From Roseovarius sp. (GTDB lineage: Bacteria > Pseudomonadota > Alphaproteobacteria > Rhodobacterales > Rhodobacteraceae): a stretch of DNA of 15,409 nucleotides. Positions 14,489 to 15,409 of the stretch are shown here, piece after piece. The notes under the pieces were generated by a model. The model searched no databases. It saw only the letters and a list, made by a program, of their open reading frames with translations, and was not told where the DNA came from. The stretch spans positions 1 to 15,409 of the forward strand of contig SLDH01000064.1 of NCBI GenBank assembly GCA_007125415.1, in the 5' to 3' direction. Numbering within the stretch: position 1 is the first letter of the stretch; each line of letters begins with the position of its first letter. Position numbers and translations under genes: made by a program.

Positions 14489-15409
14489 TCAGACATCGTC
14501 GACATCGTCCAGATTTTTGATCAACCACTCACCTTTTTTTCCTTGCCTGATCTCCTTCAAACGCCGGCCAATTCCTGTCAGGTCGGCAATGCCGGCTTTC
14601 AGGTATTTTCCTTCCGGCATTTGTGGCGCCCGGGTGTAAGTTTCCATCTCATCCGCCTGCGCCTGAAAGGCATCACACCAATCTGAATAGGCCGAAACAA
14701 GAGAGGCTATGTCCAGCGATTCAACAGCACAATCCGACGTTGCTTTTCCAAAAGAGTGGGCCGTTACCCGACTGACGGTTTTCATCCCGTTCAGCAGTGA
14801 CCAAAGTTGACCCATTTTTTTGTGTGTTTCCTTTTGAATCAACGACGTTTTTGCGACATTTTTCCGTTTCAGTGATTGGATCAGCAAGTTAAGCTGCCGT
14901 TCCAATGCACCACTTAAAAAACCCATCATGTATATTTCTTCCCATTCCCGCCAGGAGCGGATCATTCTTTCGAATGCTTCTCCCTCGTCTCCCAAGCGGT
15001 TTTCGTCCGGGATGAAGCAATTATCAAAAAAAACAGTGCAGTGGGGTGAAGGGGCGATGTTTCGCACATCCAACCTCTCGCCCATCTTCAAGCCTTTTGT
15101 GTTTTGAGGCACCAGAAAAGCGGTGAGTTGTAGTTTCTCATCTCCTTGGTCCGTTCTCGCGAAGACAACAAAACCAGAAGCTATGGGCCCATTGGTCAAA
15201 AAGTCTTTTCTGCCAGTCAGCCGATATCCCCCGGAAACCCGTTCAGCCCGGGTGGCAAAGTTTTTGGCGTGAACTCCGGCACCCTTTTCCCCATAGGCGA
15301 ATGAAACCGTTGCTTTTCCTTTCGCCAGCTCCGGCAACCACGCATGTAACTGGTTTTCATTGCCATGCTTCCTAAGCAGCTGATCCGTCACACAGTGGTG
15401 AATCGCCCA
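14489..15409 (-). CDS. Acyl-CoA dehydrogenase-like flavoprotein, divergent, 5' end outside window
   Basis: The frame is open to the right edge, giving the last 306 residues; the GTG at 15391 is internal (upstream codons read WAIHHC in the same frame), so the true start is not in the window. The middle beta-domain is recognisable: GGYRLTGRKDFLTNGPIASG, VVFARTD, AFLVPQNTKGLKMGERLDVRNIAPS and VFFDNCFIPDENRLGDEGEAFERM. The usual TEPxAGSD flavin/substrate loop is replaced by GEKGAGVH. The helical C-terminal domain is poorly conserved: I see no GGxGY, no YRDA and no catalytic-Glu EGT segment, and the tail (LTGIGRRLKEIRQGKKGEW) is unfamiliar. Typical members oxidise acyl-CoA to enoyl-CoA with FAD; whether this one does is doubtful. 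It lies upstream of the sigma-54 activator and could share its transcript. Confidence 0.75.
   Translation of the reverse strand, partial: WAIHHCVTDQLLRKHGNENQLHAWLPELAKGKATVSFAYGEKGAGVHAKNFATRAERVSGGYRLTGRKDFLTNGPIASGFVVFARTDQGDEKLQLTAFLVPQNTKGLKMGERLDVRNIAPSPHCTVFFDNCFIPDENRLGDEGEAFERMIRSWREWEEIYMMGFLSGALERQLNLLIQSLKRKNVAKTSLIQKETHKKMGQLWSLLNGMKTVSRVTAHSFGKATSDCAVESLDIASLVSAYSDWCDAFQAQADEMETYTRAPQMPEGKYLKAGIADLTGIGRRLKEIRQGKKGEWLIKNLDDVDDV

Noticed and set aside
1..15409. tRNA, rRNA, CRISPR array, transposase, integrase or toxin-antitoxin genes
   Set aside because: I looked on both strands and saw none; coding genes fill nearly all the window and no gap exceeds 150 bases.

Overview
The window is two unlike pieces joined at about position 12,617-12,667. 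Positions 1-12,616 are high-GC DNA (37 of 60 bases are G or C in the sampled line 601-660). They carry the nitrogen-regulation / potassium-uptake / Hfq gene order typical of Rhodobacterales (Alphaproteobacteria). Positions 12,667-15,409 are much poorer in G+C (23-32 of 60 in three sampled lines). They carry a sigma-54 activator and an acyl-CoA dehydrogenase-like gene that resemble low-GC Gram-positive (Bacillota) genes; I cannot exclude a deltaproteobacterial source. All assignments come from reading motifs, not from database searches.

Layout of the left piece: the 3' end of a monomeric NADP-isocitrate dehydrogenase gene runs rightward at 1-169. Facing it is a leftward block, given here in transcription order from right to left: dusB (12616-11618), ntrB (11621-10554), ntrC (10553-9174), ntrY (9075-6811), ntrX (6803-5424), trkA (4779-3403), trkH (3397-1880), hfq (1748-1509), hflX (1509-232). 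A small rightward lipoprotein gene (4870-5352) sits between ntrX and trkA. dusB-ntrB-ntrC is tightly coupled (a 4-base ATGA overlap, then zero spacing). ntrY-ntrX is separated by 7 bases, trkA-trkH by 5, and hfq-hflX share one base. The 98-base ntrC-ntrY gap contains a good stem-loop, and the lipoprotein-ntrX gap looks like a bidirectional terminator.

Working together: NtrB/NtrC sense and respond to nitrogen status, and membrane-bound NtrY with NtrX forms a parallel two-component system. DusB modifies tRNA and is the classic nifR3 neighbour of ntrBC. TrkH/TrkA take up potassium. Hfq and HflX act in RNA regulation and ribosome rescue. Both NtrC and NtrX lack the GAFTGA loop needed to work with sigma-54 RNA polymerase, so they probably act on sigma-70 promoters or without sigma-54.

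The right piece has two leftward genes: a truncated, divergent acyl-CoA dehydrogenase-like gene followed by a PAS-PAS-AAA+-Fis regulator that does have GAFTGA. I expect this junction to be either an assembly chimera or a recent transfer. I see no transposase, tRNA or repeat at the border to explain a transfer, and a chimera is the simpler reading. I found no convincing new multi-gene system; the items most worth checking are the junction, the atypical dehydrogenase, the DusB loop insertion and some intergenic structures.
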